Shown one piece after another: positions 33,536 to 43,300 of a stretch of 47,331 nt of DNA. The position numbers and the translations under genes were made by a program. Below the pieces are notes generated by a model, which saw only the letters and a list, made by a program, of their open reading frames with translations, made no database searches and was not told where the DNA came from. Each line of letters begins with the position of its first letter. The stretch's first letter is position 1. The stretch covers positions 1-47,331 of the forward strand of contig JAFPXF010000069.1 in the NCBI GenBank assembly GCA_017394765.1. The letters run 5' to 3'. The stretch is from Bacteroidales bacterium. Its GTDB lineage: Bacteria > Bacteroidota > Bacteroidia > Bacteroidales > WCHB1-69.

Positions 33536-33555
33536 GTCCGCACGGGTGTGCGGAC
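33536..33555. repeat. Perfect 8-bp-stem hairpin
   Basis: GTCCGCAC-GGGT-GTGCGGAC. It directly abuts copy 2 of the hairpin-bearing repeat and recalls the GTGCG arms of module B in the transposase islet. Confidence 0.65.
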
Positions 33556-33632
33556 AAAGAGACGAGGTTGTGGGTTGTTCGCCGCGAAACGGGTGCAGGT
33601 TTCCACGAGCCTGCGTGAGGGATTGCAACGAA

Positions 33633-33729
33633 AATGATTTTGGCGGGAATGCGTTCCTTAGTGAGATGGAGGTTCCGCTTGACGCTTCGCGTCTCGCGGA
33701 ATGGTGATGGGTTCTAAGCCAAAATCATT
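33633..33729. repeat. Nested palindrome with 12-bp outer arms
   Basis: Outer arms AATGATTTTGGC (33633-33644) and GCCAAAATCATT (33718-33729) are perfect inverted repeats. Inside lies TTCCGC (33673-33678) with GCGGAA (33696-33701), enclosing GACGC-TTC-GCGTC. Confidence 0.75.
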
Positions 33730-33740
33730 GTAGTGGAAAG

Positions 33741-33850
33741 CCCGACGGCACGGCGGCGGGAATCACGTCCGTTCTGTAGAGACGCGCCATAGCACGTCTC
33801 TACATCTGCGAGAACGCAGATGCCGCCATAGCCGCCGCGCCGGCACGCCC
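33741..33850. repeat. Compound GC-rich hairpin cluster
   Basis: An imperfect outer stem (GACGGCACGGCGGC against GCCGCCGCGCCGGC) encloses two perfect hairpins. They are TGTAGAGACG (33775-33784) with CGTCTCTACA (33795-33804), and CATCTGCG-AGAA-CGCAGATG (33803-33822). The two inner hairpins share bases 33803-33804. Confidence 0.75.
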
Positions 33851-34145
33851 AAATCAAAAAAAGATGCTGAACCATGATAAACAACGATATAAGCTTGATG
33901 CGCAATAGCTTGATGTTTTTTTAAAAAGAAGCTCAAGATGTCGGATAATTCGTTATTTTTGCTGCCGTAATAGATACTCATGGAAGAAAAAAATGTGGTT
34001 TTCCTTATAAAATATTGGATATCAATCATTTTATCAAGAATAAAAACAAAAATGTTACCAACAAAATTTGTTAATAACTTATTGAATATAAATAATTTAT
34101 ATTAAAAATTTCAAATTTTGTCATAGACTAAACATTATTATAATC

Positions 34146-35861
34146 ATGGAAAAAAGACAATTTACTAATTTGAAAGGGGACATTTTTGGCGGCATCACCG
34201 CCGGCATTGTGGCTTTGCCATTGGCTTTGGCTTTCGGTATCCAGGCCTTTGGCGTGATTGACGTGCAAGACATCCCCAACATCGGGGCCATCGGAGCCTT
34301 GGCGGGCTTGGTGGGCGCCATTATGGTCGGATTTTTCGCCTCCCTGTTCGGGGGCACGCCGTCGCAAATCAGCGGCCCCACGGGACCGATGACAGTCATC
34401 ACCGCCACGCTCATCTCCGGCATCTGGTCGGCGGGGGGCGCCCACTCCATCGAAACGGTGCTCGTCACCATGTCGGTGGCGGGAATGCTCTGCGGCGTTT
34501 TCCAGATCCTCTTCGGCATCCTGAAAATTGGCAAATACATCCGCTACATCCCCTACCCTGTCCTGTCGGGCTTTATGAGCGGTATCGGCATCATCATCAT
34601 CCTGCAGCAGATCTATCCGCTGTTCGGGATGAAGTCGCCGGTGCTCATCGTGGATATGATCACGCAGTTCCCGTCTCGCATCGGGGGCTTCGACCTGTAC
34701 GCTTTGATTTTCGGGCTGGCCACCATCGCCATCATCTACCTTTTTCCGCTGATTACGAAGAAGGTACCCGCCACCTTGGTGGCATTGATTGTGGTGACCG
34801 TCATATCCTTGTTTGTCAAGGATTTCAACTCCAACCTGACCATCGGGGAGATACCGTCCGGCTTTCCGCTTCCTGTTTTCACGAAGGTCTCCTTGGCGGG
34901 CATCCAGTGGGGCGCGGTCTTGAAGGCGGCCGTCATCCCGGCACTCACCTTGGCGGGTCTCGGTTCCATCGACACACTGCTCACCTCCGTGGTGGCCGAC
35001 AACATCACCAAGACCAAGCATAACAGCAACAAGGAATTGATCGGTCAGGGTATCGGCAATATGTTTGCGGGTCTGTTCGCGGGCATCGGCGGCGCGGGCG
35101 CCACGATGCGCACGGTGGTCAACGTGAAAAGCGGCGGGCGCACCCGTCTGTCGGGCATCGTCCATGCCCTCTTCCTGCTCGCCATCCTGCTCGGACTCGG
35201 CCGTTTTGTCAAATATGTGCCGCTCTCCGTGCTGTCGGGCATCCTCATCACCGTGGGGGTCGGCATCATCGACTTCAAGGGGCTGAAAGACCTGCCCAAC
35301 ATCCCGCGCGCCGACGCCGTGGTGCTCGTCACCGTGTTGCTGCTCACCGTCTTCGTGGATTTGCTTATCGCCGTGGGTATCGGAATGATCATCGCCTGCG
35401 TGCTCTTTATGAAACGCGCCAGCGACCTGGTGGAGAGCGGCTACCAGTCGGGCGAAATCAACCAGTTCGACAAGGAGTTGCCATGGAAAGACGAGCACGG
35501 ACTTTCGGAAGAGACCAAGCACCAGATCTACATCCAGCGCCTCAACGGGCCCATCTTCTTCGGCTCCATCACCCGTTTCCAAGAGGTGATGCACGATGTG
35601 CCCGACAATGTCAAGATTGTGATTATCCGGATGCGCTTAGTCAGTTTTATGGATCAGTCTGGCCTCTATGCGATGGAGACGGCCATCAAGGACTTGCAGG
35701 CCAAGGGCATCATCGTATTGATGACCATCATCCAGCCGCAGCCTATGTATATGCTTACCAAGATGAACGTCATCCCCGCTGTGGTCCCGAAAGAGCACAC
35801 CTTCGCCACCTTTGAAGATTGTACAGAATTTCTGGAAAAAACGGATCTTATCGCTCGGTAA
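34146..35861 (+). CDS. SulP family anion transporter with STAS domain
   Basis: 571 residues. About 10-12 hydrophobic segments fill residues 10-420, beginning GDIFGGITAGIVALPLALAFGI, with the SulP motif region GGTPSQISGPTGPMT. The C-terminal STAS domain (about 455-560) contains VIIRMRLVSFMDQSGLYAME. SulP proteins move sulfate, bicarbonate or other anions, usually with Na+ or H+. The substrate cannot be read from sequence. No carbonic anhydrase or sulfur gene is adjacent. The 5' region is AT-rich and lacks a clear TAnnTTTG element. Confidence 0.94.
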   Translation: MEKRQFTNLKGDIFGGITAGIVALPLALAFGIQAFGVIDVQDIPNIGAIGALAGLVGAIMVGFFASLFGGTPSQISGPTGPMTVITATLISGIWSAGGAHSIETVLVTMSVAGMLCGVFQILFGILKIGKYIRYIPYPVLSGFMSGIGIIIILQQIYPLFGMKSPVLIVDMITQFPSRIGGFDLYALIFGLATIAIIYLFPLITKKVPATLVALIVVTVISLFVKDFNSNLTIGEIPSGFPLPVFTKVSLAGIQWGAVLKAAVIPALTLAGLGSIDTLLTSVVADNITKTKHNSNKELIGQGIGNMFAGLFAGIGGAGATMRTVVNVKSGGRTRLSGIVHALFLLAILLGLGRFVKYVPLSVLSGILITVGVGIIDFKGLKDLPNIPRADAVVLVTVLLLTVFVDLLIAVGIGMIIACVLFMKRASDLVESGYQSGEINQFDKELPWKDEHGLSEETKHQIYIQRLNGPIFFGSITRFQEVMHDVPDNVKIVIIRMRLVSFMDQSGLYAMETAIKDLQAKGIIVLMTIIQPQPMYMLTKMNVIPAVVPKEHTFATFEDCTEFLEKTDLIAR

Positions 35862-35935
35862 AAAAGATGCAACAAACATTTTTTTGAATAAATCCTATTA
35901 ATAATCAATGATTTAAAAAAATTGATACGAGATAG

Positions 35936-35963
35936 TTGAATTTAAAAAAAAAGTGTATTTTTG
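35936..35963 (+). promoter_or_regulatory. Promoter TTG-N17-TATTTTTG of tRNA-Phe
   Basis: TTG at 35936-35938 and TATTTTTG at 35956-35963 lie 17 bases apart. The tRNA starts 18 bases downstream of the -7 element. Confidence 0.6.
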
Positions 35964-35981
35964 CAGCCTCAAAACTGAGAT

Positions 35982-36054
<73 letters not shown>

Positions 36055-36056
36055 CA

Positions 36057-36083
36057 AAGCCCCGACGAAATCGGGGTTTTTTT
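36057..36083 (+). terminator. Terminator of tRNA-Phe
   Basis: CCCCGA (36060-36065) and TCGGGG (36071-36076) form a 6-bp stem followed by seven T. Confidence 0.85.
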
Positions 36084-36129
36084 GTATTTGATGATCAATG
36101 AATGGTGATTTGTAAATCAGTCTTTGAAT

Positions 36130-36900
36130 ATGGTGACTTTAGGATTGGTGCAGTCGGACATTAGACCTGGTGCGGTGGAGGAGAATCTCCTTCACTATGA
36201 GGCGCTGTTGCAACAGCAACTGTCCCGTCAGGTGGATTTGTTGGTCTTTCCCGAGATGTTTTCCTGCGGTTTCGGTCCGGATATGCGGCAATACGCCCTG
36301 TCTGATGGCGGCAAGTCGCGCGCTTTCCTCCAGAAGATCGCCCTGCAGTACAAATGTCATCTGGTGGCCACCCTGCCCGTGCTGGAGGGTTCGCGCCTTT
36401 TCAACCGCCTCTTCTGGATCTCGCCCGAAGGTGTGCGTGGCACTTACGACAAGCGTCATCTCTTCTTTGGCGAGGAGCGCGAGCAGTGTACGCCAGGTGA
36501 GCAACGCACCGTCGTGGAGGCTTTTGGATACCGTTTTCTGCCTTTGATCTGCTTCGACGTGCGTTTTCCGGAATGGAGTCGCAACCGCCGTACTGAGGGG
36601 AGACCTGATTATGATCTCTTGTTGTATGCCGCCAATTTCCCGGCACCGCGCGAGGAAGCGTTGTTGAAACTGGCCGCTGCCCGCGCCATCGAAAACCAGG
36701 CGTATGTGGCCGTGGTCAACCGCATCGGTCGCGATGGCAACGGGCACGAACATCGTGGCGGCACTGCCCTATTCGATCCCGAAGGAAACATGCTGGCCGC
36801 CGCCCGCCCCGAATGCGAGCAGATCCTTGTGGGCACATTGCCCCTTCATCTTCTCACCCCTTTGAGAAAGCGATTTCCCGTGTTGGATTGTCAGTGTTAG
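36130..36900 (+). CDS. Nitrilase-superfamily amidohydrolase (YafV/omega-amidase-like)
   Basis: 256 residues from the ATG at 36130; the TTG two codons upstream is less likely. The Glu-Lys-Cys triad is visible: E42 in LLVFPEMFSCGF, K108 in YDKRHLFF and C141 in LICFDVRFPEW. The fold and length match the omega-amidase/YafV branch, which hydrolyses alpha-ketoglutaramate-type amides in methionine salvage and transamination repair. FPEMFSCGF and the GEEREQCTPGEQR segment are typical of that branch. The exact substrate is inferred. It lies between the tRNA terminator and the GlsB gene; no promoter consensus was found. Confidence 0.92.
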   Translation: MVTLGLVQSDIRPGAVEENLLHYEALLQQQLSRQVDLLVFPEMFSCGFGPDMRQYALSDGGKSRAFLQKIALQYKCHLVATLPVLEGSRLFNRLFWISPEGVRGTYDKRHLFFGEEREQCTPGEQRTVVEAFGYRFLPLICFDVRFPEWSRNRRTEGRPDYDLLLYAANFPAPREEALLKLAAARAIENQAYVAVVNRIGRDGNGHEHRGGTALFDPEGNMLAAARPECEQILVGTLPLHLLTPLRKRFPVLDCQC

Positions 36901-36942
36901 AAAAAAAATCGCCAAAACAGTGCATCGTGGGCAAAAATTTAG

Positions 36943-36950
36943 TAAGTTTG
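36943..36950 (+). promoter_or_regulatory. Promoter -7 element (TAAGTTTG) of the GlsB-type gene
   Basis: Exact TAnnTTTG match, 37 bases before the ATG at 36988. Confidence 0.55.
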
Positions 36951-36987
36951 CGCGTTCAATTCATCATTAATCCAAAACATTAAAATT

Positions 36988-37236
36988 ATGGTTGGTATTA
37001 TTATTTCCTTAGTATTAGGCGCAGTGATAGGCTGGTTGGCCGGCAACATCATGCGTGGCGGCGGCTTCGGACTGCTGTGGAACATCATCATTGGCGTTAT
37101 CGGCAGCTTCATCGGCAGCTTTGTCATGAACCTGTTGCATGTCAACACCGGCGGTGGCATTGTTTGGCAAATCATCGTCGGCGTCATCGGCGCATGCCTG
37201 CTCCTGTTGGTTATTTCTCTGTTGAAAAAGAAATAA
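36988..37236 (+). CDS. GlsB/YeaQ/YmgE family small membrane protein
   Basis: 82 residues made almost entirely of three hydrophobic, glycine-rich segments. Motifs are GAVIGWLAGNIMRGGGFGL, WNIIIGVIGSFIGSF and WQIIVGVIGACLLLLVISL, with a KKK end. This is the transglycosylase-associated protein family, named after its genomic neighbours and often stress-induced; its biochemical role is unknown. It has its own promoter and ends at a strong bidirectional terminator, so it is monocistronic. Confidence 0.93.
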   Translation: MVGIIISLVLGAVIGWLAGNIMRGGGFGLLWNIIIGVIGSFIGSFVMNLLHVNTGGGIVWQIIVGVIGACLLLLVISLLKKK

Positions 37237-37263
37237 CAGGCCTTTATACAGGAATGAGAACAT

Positions 37264-37302
37264 AAAAAGCAAAACAGGGAAGACCCTGTTTTGCTTTTTT
37301 TT
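37264..37302. terminator. Bidirectional terminator between convergent genes
   Basis: A 16-bp perfect stem (arms 37264-37279 and 37284-37299, core GCAAAACAGGG) with an AAGA loop is flanked by A-runs and T-runs on both sides. It can therefore serve both the GlsB gene (plus) and the giant surface protein gene (minus, ending at 37334). Confidence 0.9.
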
Positions 37303-37333
37303 ATCCTAAAGCCGTCATACGCAACGTCTCCGC

Positions 37334-40300
37334 CTATAGTACCAAGAGGGAGCCCTTCACCTGGTGATTCCCCATTTTGTCTGTAAACAGGATGATGTAG
37401 TTGAAAATGCTGTTGTGTTGGATTTGTCCCTTACACTCTCCTCTCCACTTGAAATTCTTGTCAGTGGAATGGAATACAAGCTCGCCCCAACGGTCGTAGA
37501 TGCGGATTTCGAAACGGCGGATGGACTGCTGGAACATTTCGGGAATGGAGAAGTAGTCGTTGAGGCCGCTGCTATGGACGGGGGTGATGGAATTGGGCAA
37601 GTGCAGGTCGGTGTGGCAGGTCTCCACATGGTAGGAGGCCGTCCTGTTGCATTGTCCCTGATAGGCGGTCACCCTGTAGAGACCGGGCTGTGTCACGGTA
37701 ATCTCTTGCGATGTCTCGCCAGTGTTCCAGAGGTAATCCGTCATCTCCGTGACAGCCATCAGTTCTGCAGACAGTCTTTCACAAAAATCGTCGGTGGAAC
37801 TCTCAATGTGCAGGGAGGTGTCGATGACAGACAGGTGGAGTCTGACAATGCTGTCGCATCCGGACGCGCTCTGCAAGGTGAGTTCGCGCGTCAGTTCGTC
37901 CACACCCATGGTTTCCTGATGGTTCACTGAAAAACCGTTCAAGAAATAACCGTCTCCTTCGCAAACATTTTCTTCGATGAGGGCTTCGTATTTGGGGTTG
38001 ACCGTCAAGAGGAGGGTAAGGGTGCTGTCGCAATGGGAGGATGGCAGGAGCTGTGTGAACGTCTGCAATCCGACCTCATCAGTCTCGTCGGCCCCGATGT
38101 CAAAACCGAAATCCTGGAATGGTTCGTCTTGGCAGACGTTGGCCTCAACCGTGTCGTGATGGTTCATCCACACGTTGATGGTCACGGTATTGCTGAACAC
38201 GGTGCCGCATGCCGCGCTGATCCAGGCGCGTCTCAGGGAGAAGGAACCCGTGACGGAATCGGGGTAGGTGTAGTTTTGGGCGTTGTTTGTGCCGGGCGCG
38301 GCGACCCAGTCTGTGCCGTTGAGGTTGATTTGCCACAGGTAGTGGCCGTCTGCGCCTCCGGAGGCCGGGGTTCCGAGGAAGGGATCCGGCGTGTTGCCTT
38401 CGCAGAGGTCCTGGTCTTCGGAGACAGCACCCGGTGCCATCGTGGCATGCAGGTTCCGGAGGGTGACCGTGTCGGAGGCGGAGCAACCAAGGTTGTCGGT
38501 GACAGTGAAGGTATAGAATCCCGCCGGCTGGCCGCCAAGGCTGTCGGTCGAAGAGACTGGGGTGTTCGCCGCATTGGTCCACCGCAGGGTCAACGGCGCG
38601 TTGCCGCCCGAAAAAGTGGCGGACGCGGAGCCCGTGGAGTCGCCGAAACAGACAACCTGGACAATGTTGCCGATGTCAGCGGAGATGTTTGTGACGGTGA
38701 GTGAGTACGTCACGACGCTGTCGCTCTGGAACACCGTTTGCAGCGTGTCGGTGAAGGAGGCGTTCCCGGTAAAGAGATGTCCGTGCCAGGAGGTCGGCAA
38801 CGATGCGGCACAGACCACAGTGTCCACCTGCTGTGTCGTGTTCAAGTGTACGAAGACCGTCTGGTGGAAGATGGAGTCGCAGCCCTCGGCAGGATGGCTG
38901 TATTGGAACTGTATGAATGTCGAACTCAACGTCAGTATCGTGTCGTTAGGCAGGAAATGATACGGCATTTGATTTTGGACCAAATGCAGAGTGTCGTAAA
39001 ATTCGGGCATGGGCAGCACGACAAGTGTCATCGCCACCACGGAGTCGCAGCCGTCCACGGTCGGGAGGGTGGCGCTCCGAGTGCCCGCCCCCGTGAAGGT
39101 GACGCCGTTCCAAGTGAGGGGGAGTTCGTTGGCGCAGATGACAGCGGTATCCGTAACAGAGTAGGTCGGGTTGACAAGCAGGGTCATGGCCACCACGGAG
39201 TCGCAGCCATAGACGGTCGGGAGGGTGGCGCTTTGGGTGCCCGCCTCCATGAAGGTGACCCCGTTCCAGGTGTAGGGGAGCTCGTCAGCGCAGACGACTG
39301 CGGTGTCGGTGACGGCATAGAGCGGCTTGACCACCAGCGTCATCGCGATTATGGAGTCGCAGCCGCTGACACTCTGGAGGGTGGTGCTATGGGTGCCCGC
39401 CTCCGTGAAGGTGACCCCGTTCCAAGTGTGGGGGAGCTCGTCAGCGCAGACGACAGCGGTGTCGGTGACGGAATAGGCCGGGTTGACCACCAGCGTCATC
39501 GCCACCACGGAGTCGCAGCCGTTGACACTCTGGAGGGTAAGGCTCCAGGTGCCCGCCTCCGTGAAGGTGACCCCGTTCCAGATGTGGGGGAGTTCGTCAG
39601 CGCAGATGACAGCGGTGTCGGTGACGGAGTAGGTCGGGTTGACAAGCAGCGTCATCGCCACCACGGAGTCGCAACCGTCCACGGTCGGGAGGGTGGCACT
39701 TTGGGTGCCCGCCTCCGTGAAAGTGACGCCGTTCCAAGTGAGGGGGAGTTCGTCAGCGCAGATGACGGCGGTGTCCGTGACGGAGTAGGTCGGGTTGACA
39801 AGCAGGGTCATGGCCACCACGGAGTCGCAGCCATAGACGGTCGGGAGGGTGGCGCTTTGGGTGCCCGCCTCCGTGAAGGCGACCCCGTTCCAGGTGTAGG
39901 GGAGCTCGTCAGCGCAGATGACTGCGGTGTCGGTGACGGCATAGAGCGGCTTGACCACCAGCGTCATCGCGATTATGGAGTCGCAGCCGTCAATGGTCGG
40001 AAGAGTGACATATTGGGTGCCCGCCTCGGTGAAGGTGACCCCGTTCCAGATGTAGGGGAGTTCGTCAGCGCAGACGGTCGCGGTGTCGGCGAGGGAATAG
40101 GCCGGGTTGACGTACAGGGTCATCGTCACGGTGCTGTCCACTCCATTGGAGGCTGTAAGCACACCGGGGTGTGTTATGATGGGAACACTTGAACCCGCAA
40201 GGGTGTCCATCATGTCTGCACGGAACACCGTGTTGTTCCATGTCAATGGCAACGCGCTGAAACACACGACGGAGTCATCCACTGCGGTGACATTATAGAG

Positions 40301-43300
40301 GACGGTAAGGTGAACAAATACCGCACTGTCACAGCCGAATTGGTCGGAAAGTGTGATCTCGTAAGTACCTGCATTTTGAAAAACAGTATCGTAGATGCCA
40401 AAAGGCAGATTGTTTTCCAAGACCGTGTCGTAAACATGGGTGGGATTATAGTCCAACACCCTCATCAAGACAGGGAAGCTGTCGATGAAAGAGTGATAGG
40501 CGCAGGCTTCATCGAAGATGCTGTCGGCCCAAAAAACGATATTGGAAAGAATCTGCAGGCTTTGTTGCACCGTGTCTCCGGCGGCTACAGAGTAATGTGT
40601 ACGGAGATTGTTGTCGGAATGCAGAATGTCGAAGTTGACGGTTCCTGTACCATGTGGAATGAAATCCAATATGATCTGCCTGTCAGGACAAACAATCGTG
40701 TCCCCCAAGATAGTCACTCTCGGGGCGGGTGTCACCGTAATGTAAATGCTGTCGGAAAGGGTGTTCCCGCACAAGCTGTTCGTGATGTCCACCCTATACC
40801 AGCCACTTTCGCTGCCGTAGGGGATATGGACATCAATAACCCGTGATGTGTCGCTGAATCCGTTGGGTCCCGTCCACTGGTAGCTTGTCGGGAACGGGAA
40901 CTGTTTTGCCTCCAAGTGCAGGGTATCCCCTTCGCAATGTATGGAGTCTCCCACTGACATAATCAGGTTCTCTTGTGTCAGTGCGGACGCTGTAAGGTTG
41001 ACCGAGAAACTGTTGTTGCAGGAATCCGTTACCAATACGGACAGATGCTGCCCCGCCATCATGGGGACGTTGTTGAAAAACCCGGTGTCGCTGGTGGCGA
41101 TGACATTGCCGTTGGCGTTCCATTGGTCATAAAGATTGAAGGTATAAGGTTTGTTGCCGTTGATGGCTTGTGCCAAGACCATTCCCGTTGAACTTGAGAC
41201 ATCACAAATATAAGCATTTGCAAAATCAAATTTGAGGAAAGTCTGTGTAAAGGAGACAGTATCGCTATAAAATAATCGAGAGCAATCGGATCCTGCATTT
41301 GTGGTCAAGTCTATGCTGTAAACTCCAGGTTGAGAGAGGATTATATACGGTTCGTATGATTCTACATAAAAAAAAACATTATTGGAATGGCCCCTTACTG
41401 TAAAGTAATAACGAGGTTGACTTGTTTGTATTTGTGGTACGTTGTTGTCAATGTCTGGATAGATATGGTAGTAGTTCCGAACAATAGAAACATCGTTTGT
41501 TGGAATCACGAATTGGTCGCACACTTGATAAGCGTTGTATTGAGGCGTGGAGACTAAAAATGTAGAATCCGTATAATACCCATTCCATTGGTATGAAATT
41601 ATGGTGTCACCACAATCGTTGTGTATTTCAAACACATAGCGACCCGGGGAGAGACATTCGGCATCTCGGATGGTGGCTCGCCAACCGTCCTCGTAAGAGA
41701 ATTCCACGGAAGTGGAGGTGTTGTTCGGATCGTCATTGTTCACGGTCCATACACCGTCCTGCCGTACTGCCGTGAAGTTGAATCGATTATATAGCGGGCT
41801 TTCAATGAGATGCAGGGTCATGTTTCTACGGAAAGAATCCGCCTCCACTAAATGTTCTTGCAGCCACATATAGCGATTTTCGCAACAAACGAACCAATTG
41901 TTAGGAGTATCATAATGTCCGCACTCCCACCAATAGTCGATATCTTCTGCTTGTGACGTCTGGAAGGTGAGCGTGGTGTCAAATTCGGCTAAAACACAGT
42001 CATGTACGTCGCTGATGGCGATATGTACAGATAATGTCGTGTCTGCTGCAATACTTATCGGAACGCCGAATCCATTGAAATCATTGGACTCGCCATGGGC
42101 CAAGAGGGTGGAATCGGGAAGGGACCAAGCATTAAAAAACAGGGGACAGCCATAGTATCGCGAAGCAACAGTTATGACACGGTCGCTATAGGAAACATTC
42201 CAACCTGAGGAGTTGTTTATATTACCATAAAAGAGATAAGATTGGGTGGATATGCCATTTGATACGTGTATTGAGCAGGTATCTGGAGTTTCAATGCCAT
42301 TATAAGGTACGATCCTCATGGAGTCTTTTAAAAAAAAGCCAGAAACAATATGCCATTTGGTCACGAAGACGCTGTCCAAACACATGTCCTTGATAAGGAA
42401 TTGAAGGGTGTCGTCCATAATTTCACAAACCCGAAGGCCGGATTCAAGTGTGTCATATATATATATCCATCCTCCTCCATCGTAAGAATCATTAAATTGC
42501 ATCTGTCGCCATGCTGTTGTGTCTTGTCCCGAATGCACGAAACAATATTGCATCGTATTGCTCAAATAAGGATGCATATAGTTTTTGAGACTTCCAGTAG
42601 TTCCAGAGTTTCGCACTGAAAATGCAAAAAAAAGTATGTTGTCGCTCTCCTCGCATTTCTTGTTGGGATTGAAATAAAATTCGTAACCCCATGGTGAAAC
42701 ATCGGGAATGATTGCAGACAACCTCACCGAATAGTTACAAGCATCGGAAATGAATATGGTGTAATTTCCAACAGCCATGCTATCAAATGTGTAATAATCC
42801 CTGAAATCCGCATAAGAAGCGTTAGAACCTGATTGTACCCGTTGAGAATATGTGACATCCCTAACCGTATCATTTTGTTCGTCAAGAATGACCACGTGAT
42901 AGGGGAAACGACCATTGACGAGTTTCAACTGAATACGACCACAGGCAACACACGATAGAGATGGGTGCATACCGCATCTTTCATGACCAAGGTAATTTGC
43001 ATTGGCCAAATCTAATACCATGGCTTCAAGGTGATTGTATTGGGTGGTCACCGCGACATTCCCATACGGGACATCGACGTTTGTCCACACGCCGTTTGCG
43101 CCTGGAATATTGACCACAACCCCAACGAGATAGGTTCCGGCAGGCACTACAATGTCATTGCTATAACTGTACTGCAGCGTTGTCCCGGCCGTGACGTTTT
43201 GGTAGTAGTATTGGACATTGCTTAGCGGATAGGAGTTCATGTCCACGGCATTGTGGGTCTCCGGGTCTATTTGCACCACATGTCCGCTATTGTCTGTCAG

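Larger units (their letters stand above)
33181..34145. other. 965-base non-coding block dense in hairpins and inverted repeats
   Basis: No convincing gene is present; the short ORFs lack any family features. From left to right it holds two inverted copies of one repeat (33248-33309 and 33484-33535), a perfect hairpin (33536-33555), a nested palindrome (33633-33729), a GC-rich compound hairpin (33741-33850) and an AT-rich stretch (33880-34145) leading to the SulP gene. Each is listed separately. Confidence 0.8.

Noticed and set aside
33763..34029. Short open frames in the structured block after rsmE
   Set aside because: They overlap the hairpins, have no signal or family features and no promoter or start context.
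34128..35594. 488-codon open frame opposite the SulP gene
   Set aside because: It encodes a low-complexity, His/Asp-rich product typical of a GC-rich antisense shadow of a membrane protein gene.
39020..40111. Regular direct repeats that could suggest a CRISPR array
   Set aside because: The units are contiguous 156-base coding repeats with no unique spacers and they keep one long reading frame.
38738..40192. 484-codon open frame on the plus strand
   Set aside because: It is the antisense shadow of the repeat region of the giant T9SS gene; repetition keeps the frame open and no family features are seen.
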